Positions 1 to 6,707 of a DNA stretch of 18,816 nucleotides are shown here, piece by piece. A program made the translations under genes and the position numbers. Each line of letters starts with the position of its first letter. Positions within the stretch are counted from its first letter, which is position 1. Origin of the DNA: Verrucomicrobiia bacterium (GTDB taxonomy: Bacteria; Verrucomicrobiota; Verrucomicrobiia; Limisphaerales; JAUIHU01). The stretch covers positions 1 to 18,816 of the forward strand of contig JAUIHU010000008.1 in NCBI GenBank assembly GCA_030432175.1. The letters run 5' to 3'. The notes beneath the pieces are model-generated. The model ran no database searches. It was not told the DNA's origin and worked only from the letters and a program-made list of their open reading frames with translations.

Positions 1-372
1 GAAGTCACCTTGTCAGGAACACTCAGCGAAGGCAATGTGACTGAGCCGACTGGCTCAGCTGGTAGTGGATCTGTTAGCGTCGTTCTGAATGGACTGACAG
101 CAACCATTGACATTAGCTACTCAGATCTGACCGGCCCTGCCACAGCAGCTCACATCCACGGCCCGGCTCCATTAGGAACGAATGCTGGCGTGGCCTTGGA
201 TCTGGCTCCATTTCATGCAGGCGATTTTGCTGCTGCTGGAACATTCAGCGGTTCGACTGAACTGGATCTGGACAGCGTCAATGCGCTGTTGAATGGACTG
301 TTCTACGTCAACATTCACACTGCTGCTCATGGTGGCGGAGAGATTCGCGCTCAGATTGAAATCAGTGAGTAA
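1..372 (+). CDS. CHRD-domain protein, 3' part (5' end outside window)
   Basis: The reading frame is open from the first base, so the gene begins before the window and about 123 C-terminal residues are visible. They match the CHRD (chordin-like) domain. A Gly/Ser/Thr-rich beta strand region is followed by the diagnostic AAHIHGPA motif, then a GTFSGS turn, and the closing FYVNIHTAAHGGGEIRAQI stretch, which is the typical end of a CHRD domain. Family knowledge: bacterial CHRD proteins are usually exported and often stand alone or sit next to PEP-CTERM-type anchors. Their biochemical role is not established. No anchor follows the domain here; the protein ends five residues after the last conserved strand. 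A strong terminator lies about 55 bases downstream, so this is the last gene of its transcript. The signal peptide, if any, is outside the window. Confidence 0.85.
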   Translation, partial: EVTLSGTLSEGNVTEPTGSAGSGSVSVVLNGLTATIDISYSDLTGPATAAHIHGPAPLGTNAGVALDLAPFHAGDFAAAGTFSGSTELDLDSVNALLNGLFYVNIHTAAHGGGEIRAQIEISE

Positions 373-425
373 TCTATTTCTGATTGATTTCGATTAAGTA
401 GAAACAGAAATCTCTGAAGTATCGA

Positions 426-462
426 CCCCGTTGGGCTGCAAAGCTCAGCGGGGTTTTCTTTT
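426..462 (+). terminator. Rho-independent terminator of the CHRD gene
   Basis: CCCCGTTGGGCT pairs with AGCTCAGCGGGG (two G-T pairs) around a GCAA tetraloop and is followed directly by TTTTCTTTT. A GC-rich stem, a stable tetraloop and a U-run on the plus strand are the textbook arrangement. Confidence 0.85.
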
Positions 463-571
463 GGATCGAATATGCTCAGGCTCTATTCCGTCGGAAAAGA
501 GATCACCTGGAAACAGAAAATCCAGGGTCAGGTCTGATTCAGAGATTCATGCAGGAAATGCAGAGCAGAGT

Positions 572-599
572 TTGCAAAAAGCGTTTCAGACTTTAAATT
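572..599 (+). promoter_or_regulatory. Possible sigma70-type promoter of the DUF4399 gene
   Basis: TTGCAA (572-577) and TAAATT (594-599) are spaced by 16 bases, just upstream of the ATG at 617. The start codon has no recognisable Shine-Dalgarno sequence. A transcript from this promoter would begin about 10 bases before the ATG, nearly leaderless. The match is moderate and found by eye. Confidence 0.3.
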
Positions 600-616
600 A
601 CTGATTCTTCATCACT

Positions 617-1051
617 ATGAAAAAATTCTTAATAATTACAGCGGCTGCTTTGGCTTTGGTTGGTTACAACCTCACCGGGCAGGTTGAAATCCCCAAATCA
701 CCCTCTCCTGAAGGGGCCAAAGCTTACATTATCTCTCCACTGCCGGGAGAAACTGTTGGAGAAACCTTTACCGTTCGCTTCGGATTGAAAGGCATGGGAG
801 TTTGTCCAGCTGGATTGAAAAAAGAAAATACAGGACACCACCATTTGCTGATTGATGTGGAAGAAATGCCAAATATCAACTATCCACTTCCAATGAGTGA
901 CAATCTGAAACATTTTGGAGGTGGCCAGACCGAAGCTGAAATCACCTTGCCTCCTGGTGAACACACTCTGCAATTGGTTCTCGGGGATTACCTGCACATC
1001 CCGCATGATCCACCCGTCATGTCCGAGAAAATCACGGTTACTGTGAAATAG
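617..1051 (+). CDS. Secreted DUF4399 domain protein
   Basis: This is a 144-residue protein. Residues 1-21 look like a signal peptide: MKK followed by a hydrophobic ILITAAALALVG-like core. The mature part is a DUF4399 domain. Recognisable blocks are AYIISPLPGETV near residue 36, the GMGVCPAG segment near 59, the TGHHHLLID block near 72, and PPGEHTLQLVLGD followed by PHDPPVMSEKITV at the end. The His-rich TGHHHLLID block is the family hallmark. Family knowledge: these are small periplasmic or outer-envelope beta-sandwich proteins of unknown function. One oddity is a cysteine in the GVCPAG segment, where family members I recall usually have alanine. The gene looks monocistronic, with its own candidate promoter and a strong terminator 47 bases after the stop. 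Function is unassigned; the family call is firm. Confidence 0.85.
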   Translation: MKKFLIITAAALALVGYNLTGQVEIPKSPSPEGAKAYIISPLPGETVGETFTVRFGLKGMGVCPAGLKKENTGHHHLLIDVEEMPNINYPLPMSDNLKHFGGGQTEAEITLPPGEHTLQLVLGDYLHIPHDPPVMSEKITVTVK

Positions 1052-1093
1052 TTTTACCTGTGATTCATCTCAATTGATTAAATCGAACTAACG

Positions 1094-1135
1094 AAAAAGA
1101 AGCCGCTGACCTGCAAAAGTCAGCGGCTTCTTTGT
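1094..1135. terminator. Bidirectional terminator between convergent genes
   Basis: A perfect 12-bp stem, GAAGCCGCTGAC (1099-1110) with GTCAGCGGCTTC (1119-1130), has an 8-base loop. It is followed by TTTGT on the plus strand and by TCTTTTTCG-like sequence (complement of 1091-1098) on the minus strand. It lies between the DUF4399 stop (1051) and the stop of the minus-strand coiled-coil gene (1184), so it can end both transcripts. Confidence 0.85.
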
Positions 1136-1183
1136 GGTTGATTAACTAAATCTTGAATTTGAATCTCGAAATACGAATCGGTT

Positions 1184-2260
1184 TTAAGGCGCTTCGGTAG
1201 ATTCAGCCGGAGCAGCTCCTTTGGCGTGAAGGGCTTTCATATCGCGAATGGCGATTTCCAGGGCTTCCAGGCGATCCACCAAAGTTTCATGAGCTGAAGA
1301 CATGTCTGCCTTTAAAGCATCCATTCCTTCTGCAACATCGTCCGTCCTGGCAACTCCAGACATTGATTCTTGAACCCACTCCAGATCTGCCTTTGAACCT
1401 GCCAGCGCATCCAGGTCAGATTTGGATGCCATGGATGATTTCAAGGAGTCCAAATCAGCTGAGGCTGCTTTAGAGTTCAAGGCTGCTTTCAAATCAGCGA
1501 CATCTGATGAGACTGATTCCAGCGCTGAAGCATCAGCTTTTGACGCTAATGCGCTACTGTCAGCTTTTCCGTTGAGAGCAGATCTGACGGATGAGACTGA
1601 TTTTTTGACATCACTGGCAGATTTCATCGCCTCAGCAGCTCTGGATTCTGCTGTGGAAGCTCGTCCCTGCAGCGCTTCAAGGCTTTCAGCGGAAACTTTC
1701 TCCTCCAGTTTAGCTTCAATGGCTTTGATACGATTGAACTGTTTATCATTGCTGATGCGGTTTTGAACATAACCGGCAGCCCAGATGAACAAAAATCCGG
1801 CGATGATTAAAATCGGCCCTACCGGGATGGTGTCCACTTCATGTTGTGAAACTTCCGCAGCGGTTGGTGTAGTTTGGGGTGTTGATTTCTTGTCAGAATC
1901 CGTTTCCTTCATGGTGTCAGTCTCTTGGGACGTTTGATCCGGGGCAGCTTTCGGCTCAGAAGGCGTTTCTTTCTTCTCAGGGGTAGCTGTTTCTTCAGGC
2001 TGCTCTGCTGGTTGAGTTGGAGCGGGAGCGGTCCTGGAAACTTCAGCTTTACTGGAAGCGCCTGAAGCTGCGGTTTTCGCGCCGGAAGTGGCTTGCGAAA
2101 CCTTCTCTTCAATCACCTCCTGCAAAGTATCTTTTGAACTTCCCGAAGCCTTTGGGCTGGCTGCTGCCGAGGATTGCTTTGAGGTTGCCGAAGATTTCTT
2201 GGCCGTTGACTTTTTGGTCGTTGATTTGGTTGTTTTTCTTTTTCGGTTCGGGTTTGCCAT
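1184..2260 (-). CDS. Single-pass membrane protein with Lys/Ala/Ser-rich N-terminus and coiled-coil C-terminus (unknown function)
   Basis: I do not recognise a family. The start chosen is the ATG at 2260 (MANPNRKRK), giving 358 residues; a TTG at 2296 in the same frame would add 12 less plausible residues. Residues 1-45 are rich in Lys, Ser, Thr and Ala (KSTTKKSTAKKSS), resembling histone-H1-like tails. Residues 46-145 are a disordered Pro/Glu/Thr/Lys linker. Residues 146-164 form one transmembrane helix (PVGPILIIAGFLFIWAAGY). Residues 165-345 are predicted helical coiled coil. They contain irregular repeats of the type SKADxxxL (residues 231-300), the sort of pattern seen in fibrous stalks, and end in an amphipathic helix at 320-345. 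Topology is ambiguous: the far N-terminus is very basic, but the residues just before the helix are acidic and those just after it are basic. The gene stands alone between two control regions. Confidence 0.75.
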   Translation of the reverse strand: MANPNRKRKTTKSTTKKSTAKKSSATSKQSSAAASPKASGSSKDTLQEVIEEKVSQATSGAKTAASGASSKAEVSRTAPAPTQPAEQPEETATPEKKETPSEPKAAPDQTSQETDTMKETDSDKKSTPQTTPTAAEVSQHEVDTIPVGPILIIAGFLFIWAAGYVQNRISNDKQFNRIKAIEAKLEEKVSAESLEALQGRASTAESRAAEAMKSASDVKKSVSSVRSALNGKADSSALASKADASALESVSSDVADLKAALNSKAASADLDSLKSSMASKSDLDALAGSKADLEWVQESMSGVARTDDVAEGMDALKADMSSAHETLVDRLEALEIAIRDMKALHAKGAAPAESTEAP

Positions 2261-2385
2261 AGGGTTTGTTTCTTTTCTGGGTTCCTTATGAAGCAAGGCG
2301 CCACGTCCGAATGACTTTCAATCAAAAGCCAATTCTTACACCTCAATCAGGAAAAAGTATCCTTTATCATCAGAAAAAGGCAAGG

Positions 2386-2420
2386 CGAAACGGTTTCGAT
2401 TTGCAGGACAAATGATCATT
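2386..2420. promoter_or_regulatory. Two short palindromes in the divergent control region upstream of folP
   Basis: CGAAACGGTTTCG (2386-2398) is a palindrome around a single G, and AATGATCATT (2411-2420) is a perfect 10-base palindrome. They lie 13 bases apart in the 282-base region between the divergent start codons at 2260 and 2543. They could be operator half-sites. I see no convincing promoter hexamers to place them against, so the regulatory reading is tentative. Confidence 0.25.
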
Positions 2421-2542
2421 GACGCAATCTGATAATGTTGGCCTTCGAATGGCATTCTCGTTTATTAACTTTCTGGAAGTTACAAAAGCGCTCTGATCGT
2501 CCAAATTCATGCTTTCGCTTACTGTACTAATGACATGATTAA

Positions 2543-3394
2543 ATGAAACTCACTGCCAGATCTTTCACATACCAGTTCCCAGGACCCACTCTGATTATGG
2601 GGATTCTGAACGTGACTCCGGATTCATTTTCAGACGGAGGCCAGTTTCTGAATCCGGAAAATGCGGTTGAACACGCTGCTCGAATGATTCAGGAAGGGGC
2701 TGACTGGATTGATGTTGGGGGGGAATCCACACGTCCCGGCGCAGCCGAAATCAGCGAGGCAGAGGAGGCTCGCAGGGTATTTCCGGTAATCGAAGCTTTG
2801 AGTCAAAAGTTTCCTGAAACAGTGATTTCGATTGACACACGCAAGCCCGGTGTTGCTGAAGGAGCGATTCAAAGAGGCGCTTCTGTAATCAATGATGTTG
2901 AAGCAAATCGAAGAGATCCAGCAATGTGGCGTGTCATTGCCGAATCTGGCGCCGCATACGTCATCATGCACATGTTGGGAAGCCCTCAAACCATGCAGGT
3001 TGATCCGAAATACTCTTCAAAGGGCATCGTTCACGATGTGCTGGACTTTTTTGAATCTCGTATTCAGCGCTTGCTTGAAACAGGAGCCGTCGAAGAGCAG
3101 TTGGTTCTGGATTTTGGAATCGGCTTCGGTAAAAACGTGGACCACAATCTCGAACTGTTAGGAAACATAGATTCTTTTCACAAATTAAACCGGCCTGTAC
3201 TCATAGGCGCTTCAAGAAAATCATTCATTGGTAAAACGCTGGACGCACCCCTGGACCGACGAATGCCCGGGTCTCTCGCAACAGCCGCCTGGAGTGTGTT
3301 CAGTAAGGCGCAGATTTTACGAGTTCATGATGTCTGGGAAACGACACATGTCGTACGGCTTTTGGAGATCATCCGGTCAAAAAATAAGCTTTGA
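2543..3394 (+). CDS. folP: Dihydropteroate synthase
   Basis: This enzyme joins 7,8-dihydropterin pyrophosphate with p-aminobenzoate to give dihydropteroate in cytosolic folate synthesis, and is the sulfonamide target. The 283 residues match the usual length. Pterin and substrate loops are all visible: GILNVTPDSFSDGG at 20-33, IDVGGESTRPGA at 56-67, ISIDTRKP at 95-102, VINDVE at 115-120, MHMLGSP at 142-148, LDFGIGFGKN at 189-198, LIGASRKSFIG at 220-230 and RVHD at 260-263. Small departures are INDVE where INDVSG or INDISG is usual, and DFGIGFGK where DPGIGFGK is usual. The ATG at 2543 has no clear Shine-Dalgarno sequence but gives the expected N-terminus. The gene is co-oriented with cdaA, 257 bases upstream of the proposed cdaA start. 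A folP-cdaA neighbourhood is common in several phyla. Confidence 0.95.
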   Translation: MKLTARSFTYQFPGPTLIMGILNVTPDSFSDGGQFLNPENAVEHAARMIQEGADWIDVGGESTRPGAAEISEAEEARRVFPVIEALSQKFPETVISIDTRKPGVAEGAIQRGASVINDVEANRRDPAMWRVIAESGAAYVIMHMLGSPQTMQVDPKYSSKGIVHDVLDFFESRIQRLLETGAVEEQLVLDFGIGFGKNVDHNLELLGNIDSFHKLNRPVLIGASRKSFIGKTLDAPLDRRMPGSLATAAWSVFSKAQILRVHDVWETTHVVRLLEIIRSKNKL

Positions 3395-3651
3395 AAGAAA
3401 AGTCGGGTATTGCGCTTCCACCTCGATTCAAGCTAACAATACTTTCAATAGAAGAGCCAGCCGGAGCGTCCAGGACCTCGACATGCGTAGAGAGTAAGTT
3501 CCTGTAATTCTGAACATTACCTCTGCGATGATGTCTTATGACAGGATTAAGTCTTTCTTTGACTGACTCAAAATTGCCCGAATCTCCACCAGTTGCCTTC
3601 ACACTATATTGCGAAGTTTGAAGCTGACGGTAACAATTGGATAATGCGCCC

Positions 3652-4542
3652 ATGGGGGAATGGTTAAATCAAGGCTGGCGACCCGCGCTTGAGATATGGA
3701 TTCTGACGGTTGGAATCTATTACGGTGTTTTGTTTGTGAGGGGAACCAGAGGGGCTCCAGTAGTTTCCGGATTTCTGGTTTTTATTGTTTGCTTTGGTTT
3801 CGTGGCTCAAGCGCTTCAACTGCAAGTGCTCAACTGGTTGTTACGAGAATTTTTAGCCTTTCTGGTCATTGCGGTCCTGATTATTTTCCAACCAGAACTT
3901 CGAAGATTGCTGGCTCTGCTGGGAGATCGATCCTTTTTATATAATGCCTATGAAAAGCGAGAGAACCTTGAAGTGGTGGTTCAGGCAGCAGTGAGGTTAT
4001 CTGAAGTTCGCATCGGAGCGCTGATTGCCATTGAACAGAACAATGACCTGAAAGAAATTGTTGAGATTGGGGTGCCAGTAGACTGTGAAGCCACACCTGA
4101 GATTCTGGAAACCATTTTCTTCCCGAATAATGCGATTCATGACGGCGGAGTCATTTTGAATGGAGACCGGATCGCTTACGCAGCCTGTATCTTTCCTTTG
4201 ACTCAGCGTCGTGATTTATCTGCATCAATGGGAACCCGTCACCGTGCAGCAATAGGTTTGAGCGAGGAGTCCGATGCCGTTGTGGTTACAGTTTCTGAAG
4301 AAACCGGAGCGATTTCATACGCTTACAAAGGGTATCTGGTGCGTGGGGTAACTGAAGAAGAATTGCGATCATTCCTGACATCCGTTTTTGTGCCACGCAC
4401 AGAACCGCAGAATTTCTGGAAGCGTTTAAGAATAAGAGGTGGTCAGGATGTGAAACGCAGAAGGGAGAACCTTTCTGACAAGGAAAAGGATTCAGGTCAA
4501 AACCACTCAGGCTATGAGGTTATTCGATTTGCTTTTCAATAA
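3652..4542 (+). CDS. cdaA: Membrane diadenylate cyclase (c-di-AMP synthase), DisA_N domain
   Basis: It condenses two ATP into cyclic di-AMP, a second messenger tied to potassium and osmotic balance and to the cell wall. The ATG at 3652 gives 296 residues; a TTG at 3637 would add five residues without benefit. Three N-terminal transmembrane helices lie near residues 13-29, 37-57 and 66-80, followed by the FQPELRRLL segment seen in CdaA. The catalytic DisA_N domain runs from about 105 to 250. It has the metal/ATP motif as IHDGGVIL (162-169; the canonical form is HDGA, so the third residue is Gly) and GTRHRAAIGLSE at 194-205. A basic, hydrophilic tail (residues 255-296) overlaps the next gene. 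The 29-base overlap with the YbbR-type gene implies translational coupling, as expected for a CdaA-CdaR pair. The gap between folP and this gene (3395-3651) shows no terminator and may hold its own promoter. Confidence 0.93.
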   Translation: MGEWLNQGWRPALEIWILTVGIYYGVLFVRGTRGAPVVSGFLVFIVCFGFVAQALQLQVLNWLLREFLAFLVIAVLIIFQPELRRLLALLGDRSFLYNAYEKRENLEVVVQAAVRLSEVRIGALIAIEQNNDLKEIVEIGVPVDCEATPEILETIFFPNNAIHDGGVILNGDRIAYAACIFPLTQRRDLSASMGTRHRAAIGLSEESDAVVVTVSEETGAISYAYKGYLVRGVTEEELRSFLTSVFVPRTEPQNFWKRLRIRGGQDVKRRRENLSDKEKDSGQNHSGYEVIRFAFQ

Positions 4543-4918
4543 CTGGAAAATGAAACTGGCTTCAATACTGATAGCTGGATTTATTTACTATGTCATACGT
4601 TTCTATGTGATCCCTGCCGATTTTCGATTGACCGGACTGGACGAGAGACGCTTCCGCCAGGTACCGATCGTTGTCAAAATTGCAGCTGACCGTCCACTGT
4701 TGTTTAATATCACACCAGTCCGCTCCGATATCGTGGTTCAAGGAGAGAAAGACCAGTTGGATCGATTATCAGTCACCGACCTGGAATTGTACGCGGACCT
4801 CACGGGTGTGGAAACGGCGACAGATTTGAATCTCACCTTGCGTCTGGATGCGCCGGATGGAATCCAGCTGATGGCTCCGGATCCAACAGTGAAAGTTCAA
4901 GCTTATCTGGCGAGATAG
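4514..4918 (+). CDS. YbbR-like protein, probable CdaA regulator (CdaR), single-repeat form
   Basis: The protein has 134 residues. An N-terminal LLFNNWKMKLASI segment, the classic YbbR start, runs into one transmembrane helix (about 14-33). About 100 extracytoplasmic residues follow, with beta-strand patterns of a single YbbR repeat (VPIVVKIAADRP, ITPVRSDIVVQGEKDQLDRL, LELYADLTGVE, TVKVQAYL). CdaR proteins usually carry several YbbR repeats, so this is a minimal version. In characterised systems CdaR binds CdaA and modulates c-di-AMP synthesis; that role here is inferred from fold and position. The ATG at 4514 is preferred over the in-frame ATG at 4550, which would remove the conserved NNWxxKL motif. 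It places the start inside cdaA. The stop lies only 14 bases from the convergent stop of der, and no terminator hairpin is obvious there. Confidence 0.85.
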   Translation: MRLFDLLFNNWKMKLASILIAGFIYYVIRFYVIPADFRLTGLDERRFRQVPIVVKIAADRPLLFNITPVRSDIVVQGEKDQLDRLSVTDLELYADLTGVETATDLNLTLRLDAPDGIQLMAPDPTVKVQAYLAR

Positions 4919-4932
4919 AACCGCAGGATTGC

Positions 4933-6567
4933 TTATCTATTTTTATCTGCTCGAGCTGCGCGAGCTTTGGCATTCTGTTTTTTGGGAACGTTCTTGCTTC
5001 TTCTACCGGCAGAGACATTTTCTCTTTGAACTGAATTCTTGGATTGTCCGCCTTTTTCCTGGGTTTTCTTGCCTCGAACCGGCTTGGGTTTACGCACTGG
5101 AGCTACTTTTCTGGGGCGTTCGCGAGGAATTAACCGCAATGGACAACCTTCAAATCCGAAAGCTTTCCGAAGTGAATTCTCCAGGAATCGAGTGTAACTG
5201 TCTGAGAACAATTCTCCTCGATTCACAAACAGCAGAAACGAAGGAGGACGTTTTGAGACCTGTGTTGCATAAAAAAACTTCAGCCGTTTCCCGGTGGCGC
5301 TGACTGGCTGACGAACTTCTATTGCATCCGCAATGGTGCGATTCAATAAACTTGTAGGAATAGTTTGTTGCAACTGAGCCGATACGTAGCGCACGGCTTC
5401 CAGGAATCGATCCAACTGATAATTTTCGGTCGCCGATGTAAAAATCACCGGAGCATAACTCAGAAAGAACAACTTCTCCTGGATCCATTCCCCAAAAACA
5501 CTCAATCGCGTATCCGGAATCTCATCCTCTCGACGCTTTAAATCTTTGCCTTCCAGTTTGGCTTGTCGGCGTTCCTCAAGAATCTCTTCTGTAACCTCTT
5601 TCAAATCATGCCGAAAAAGGTCCCATTTATTCACAATCAGCACACAAGCTTTTTTCGCCTCGACGATCTCGCCGGCGATTTTCATATCCTGCTTTGTTAC
5701 GCCAGAGGTCGCGTCCAAAACCATCACAGCAATATCACAACGCTGAATAGCATTCTCGGTTCGCTTGACGCTGAAAAACTCCACCGAATCATTCACACTT
5801 CTTCGCTTGCGCACTCCAGCGGTATCCACCAGCACATAACTCTCTCGACGATTTTCAGTCTGAATCTCCAATGGCACATCGACAGCATCGCGTGTTGTTC
5901 CTGGCACATTGCTGACAATGACTCGATCGGAACCGATCAGAGCATTGATCAGAGAAGACTTGCCCACATTCGGTCGACCAATAATGGCCAGCCGCAAAGC
6001 TTTCTGCGAATTGTCCTTACCGGAAGCTTCCTGATCCTGGACTTCCCATTCTGGATCCCAAGCCGGCAATTCATCTACAGCTGCTTTCAAAAGAGCCGGG
6101 ATCCCCTTATCATGCGCAGCGCTGATAGGCAGCAGAGGATCCAATCCAAGACCTGCAAAATCATCCAAGCCGGACTCTGCAGCATCAGTATCGACTTTAT
6201 TAACTGCGAGGATCACCGGTTTATTGGATCTGCGAAGTCTTGAAGCAATCTCCTCGTCCAACGACACAAGTCCCTCCTGCACACTGACAGTGAAAATCAC
6301 TACATCCGCAGCTTCGATGGCCAGATCCACTTGATCAATCGCTGCTTGCGTGATCACATCAGATGCTTTCTCGCCAGACATCAGTCCGATTCCGCCAGTG
6401 TCTATCAGAGAAAACGGGCGCCCTTTCCACTCGGTTTCCATACTCACCCGGTCTCGTGTGACCCCAGGTTGGTCGTGGACAATAGCGACACGTCTGCCGA
6501 CAATTCGATTGAAAAGAGCTGATTTCCCGACATTGGGACGTCCAACAATAGCTATAATTCCCGGCAT
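4933..6567 (-). CDS. der: Ribosome-assembly GTPase Der (EngA)
   Basis: Der is a tandem-GTPase factor for 50S ribosomal subunit maturation. The ATG at 6567 gives MPGIIAIVGRPNVGKS, the family N-terminus (544 residues). A strong AAGGAG lies 18 bases upstream (complement of 6586-6591), longer spacing than usual. GTPase domain 1: GRPNVGKS (9-16), VTRDR (36-40), DTGG (56-59), NKVD (123-126), SAAHDKG (149-155). GTPase domain 2: GRPNVGKS (197-204), GTTRDAVD (223-230), DTAGVRKR (248-255), NKWD (313-316), SAT (378-380). The C-terminal KH-like domain is at about 392-485. Two oddities: a charged insert of roughly 30 residues (about 326-357) between NKWD and the last motif of domain 2, and a strongly basic tail of about 60 residues after 485. 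Both make it longer than the usual 440-490. It is the last gene of the scpA-scpB-pheA-der cluster. Confidence 0.95.
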   Translation of the reverse strand: MPGIIAIVGRPNVGKSALFNRIVGRRVAIVHDQPGVTRDRVSMETEWKGRPFSLIDTGGIGLMSGEKASDVITQAAIDQVDLAIEAADVVIFTVSVQEGLVSLDEEIASRLRRSNKPVILAVNKVDTDAAESGLDDFAGLGLDPLLPISAAHDKGIPALLKAAVDELPAWDPEWEVQDQEASGKDNSQKALRLAIIGRPNVGKSSLINALIGSDRVIVSNVPGTTRDAVDVPLEIQTENRRESYVLVDTAGVRKRRSVNDSVEFFSVKRTENAIQRCDIAVMVLDATSGVTKQDMKIAGEIVEAKKACVLIVNKWDLFRHDLKEVTEEILEERRQAKLEGKDLKRREDEIPDTRLSVFGEWIQEKLFFLSYAPVIFTSATENYQLDRFLEAVRYVSAQLQQTIPTSLLNRTIADAIEVRQPVSATGKRLKFFYATQVSKRPPSFLLFVNRGELFSDSYTRFLENSLRKAFGFEGCPLRLIPRERPRKVAPVRKPKPVRGKKTQEKGGQSKNSVQRENVSAGRRSKNVPKKQNAKARAARADKNR

Positions 6568-6637
6568 GATAATAGAAAAAATTATCTCCTTCAAAGCGCA
6601 TCGAAGGAGATCTGGTGGTTTATAATTTTAGACCGCT

Positions 6638-6663
6638 CGCCTACCTGATCAGGTGGGCGTTTT
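6638..6663 (+). terminator. Terminator-like hairpin between pheA and der, U-run on plus strand
   Basis: CGCCTACCT (6638-6646) pairs with AGGTGGGCG (6651-6659), with one T-G pair and a GATC loop. TTTTC follows on the plus strand. The flanking genes both read minus, and on that strand no U-run follows the stem. It may therefore be a stop for antisense transcripts entering der from downstream, or a structure in the pheA-der spacer RNA. The orientation is unexpected. Confidence 0.45.
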
Positions 6664-6707
6664 CATTAGTGATTTACGGTGCGGGGCAAATGGATTCAGG
6701 CTGCAAA

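Noticed and set aside
3369..3653. A 94-codon minus-strand frame exactly filling the gap between folP and cdaA
   Set aside because: It overlaps the folP 3' end and the cdaA start on the opposite strand, has no recognisable domain, and a same-strand operon reading of the gap is simpler. It would need conservation in relatives to be taken up.
5563..6243. A 226-codon plus-strand frame opposite der
   Set aside because: It is the shadow of der; the minus strand encodes all GTPase motifs and the plus frame has no family resemblance.
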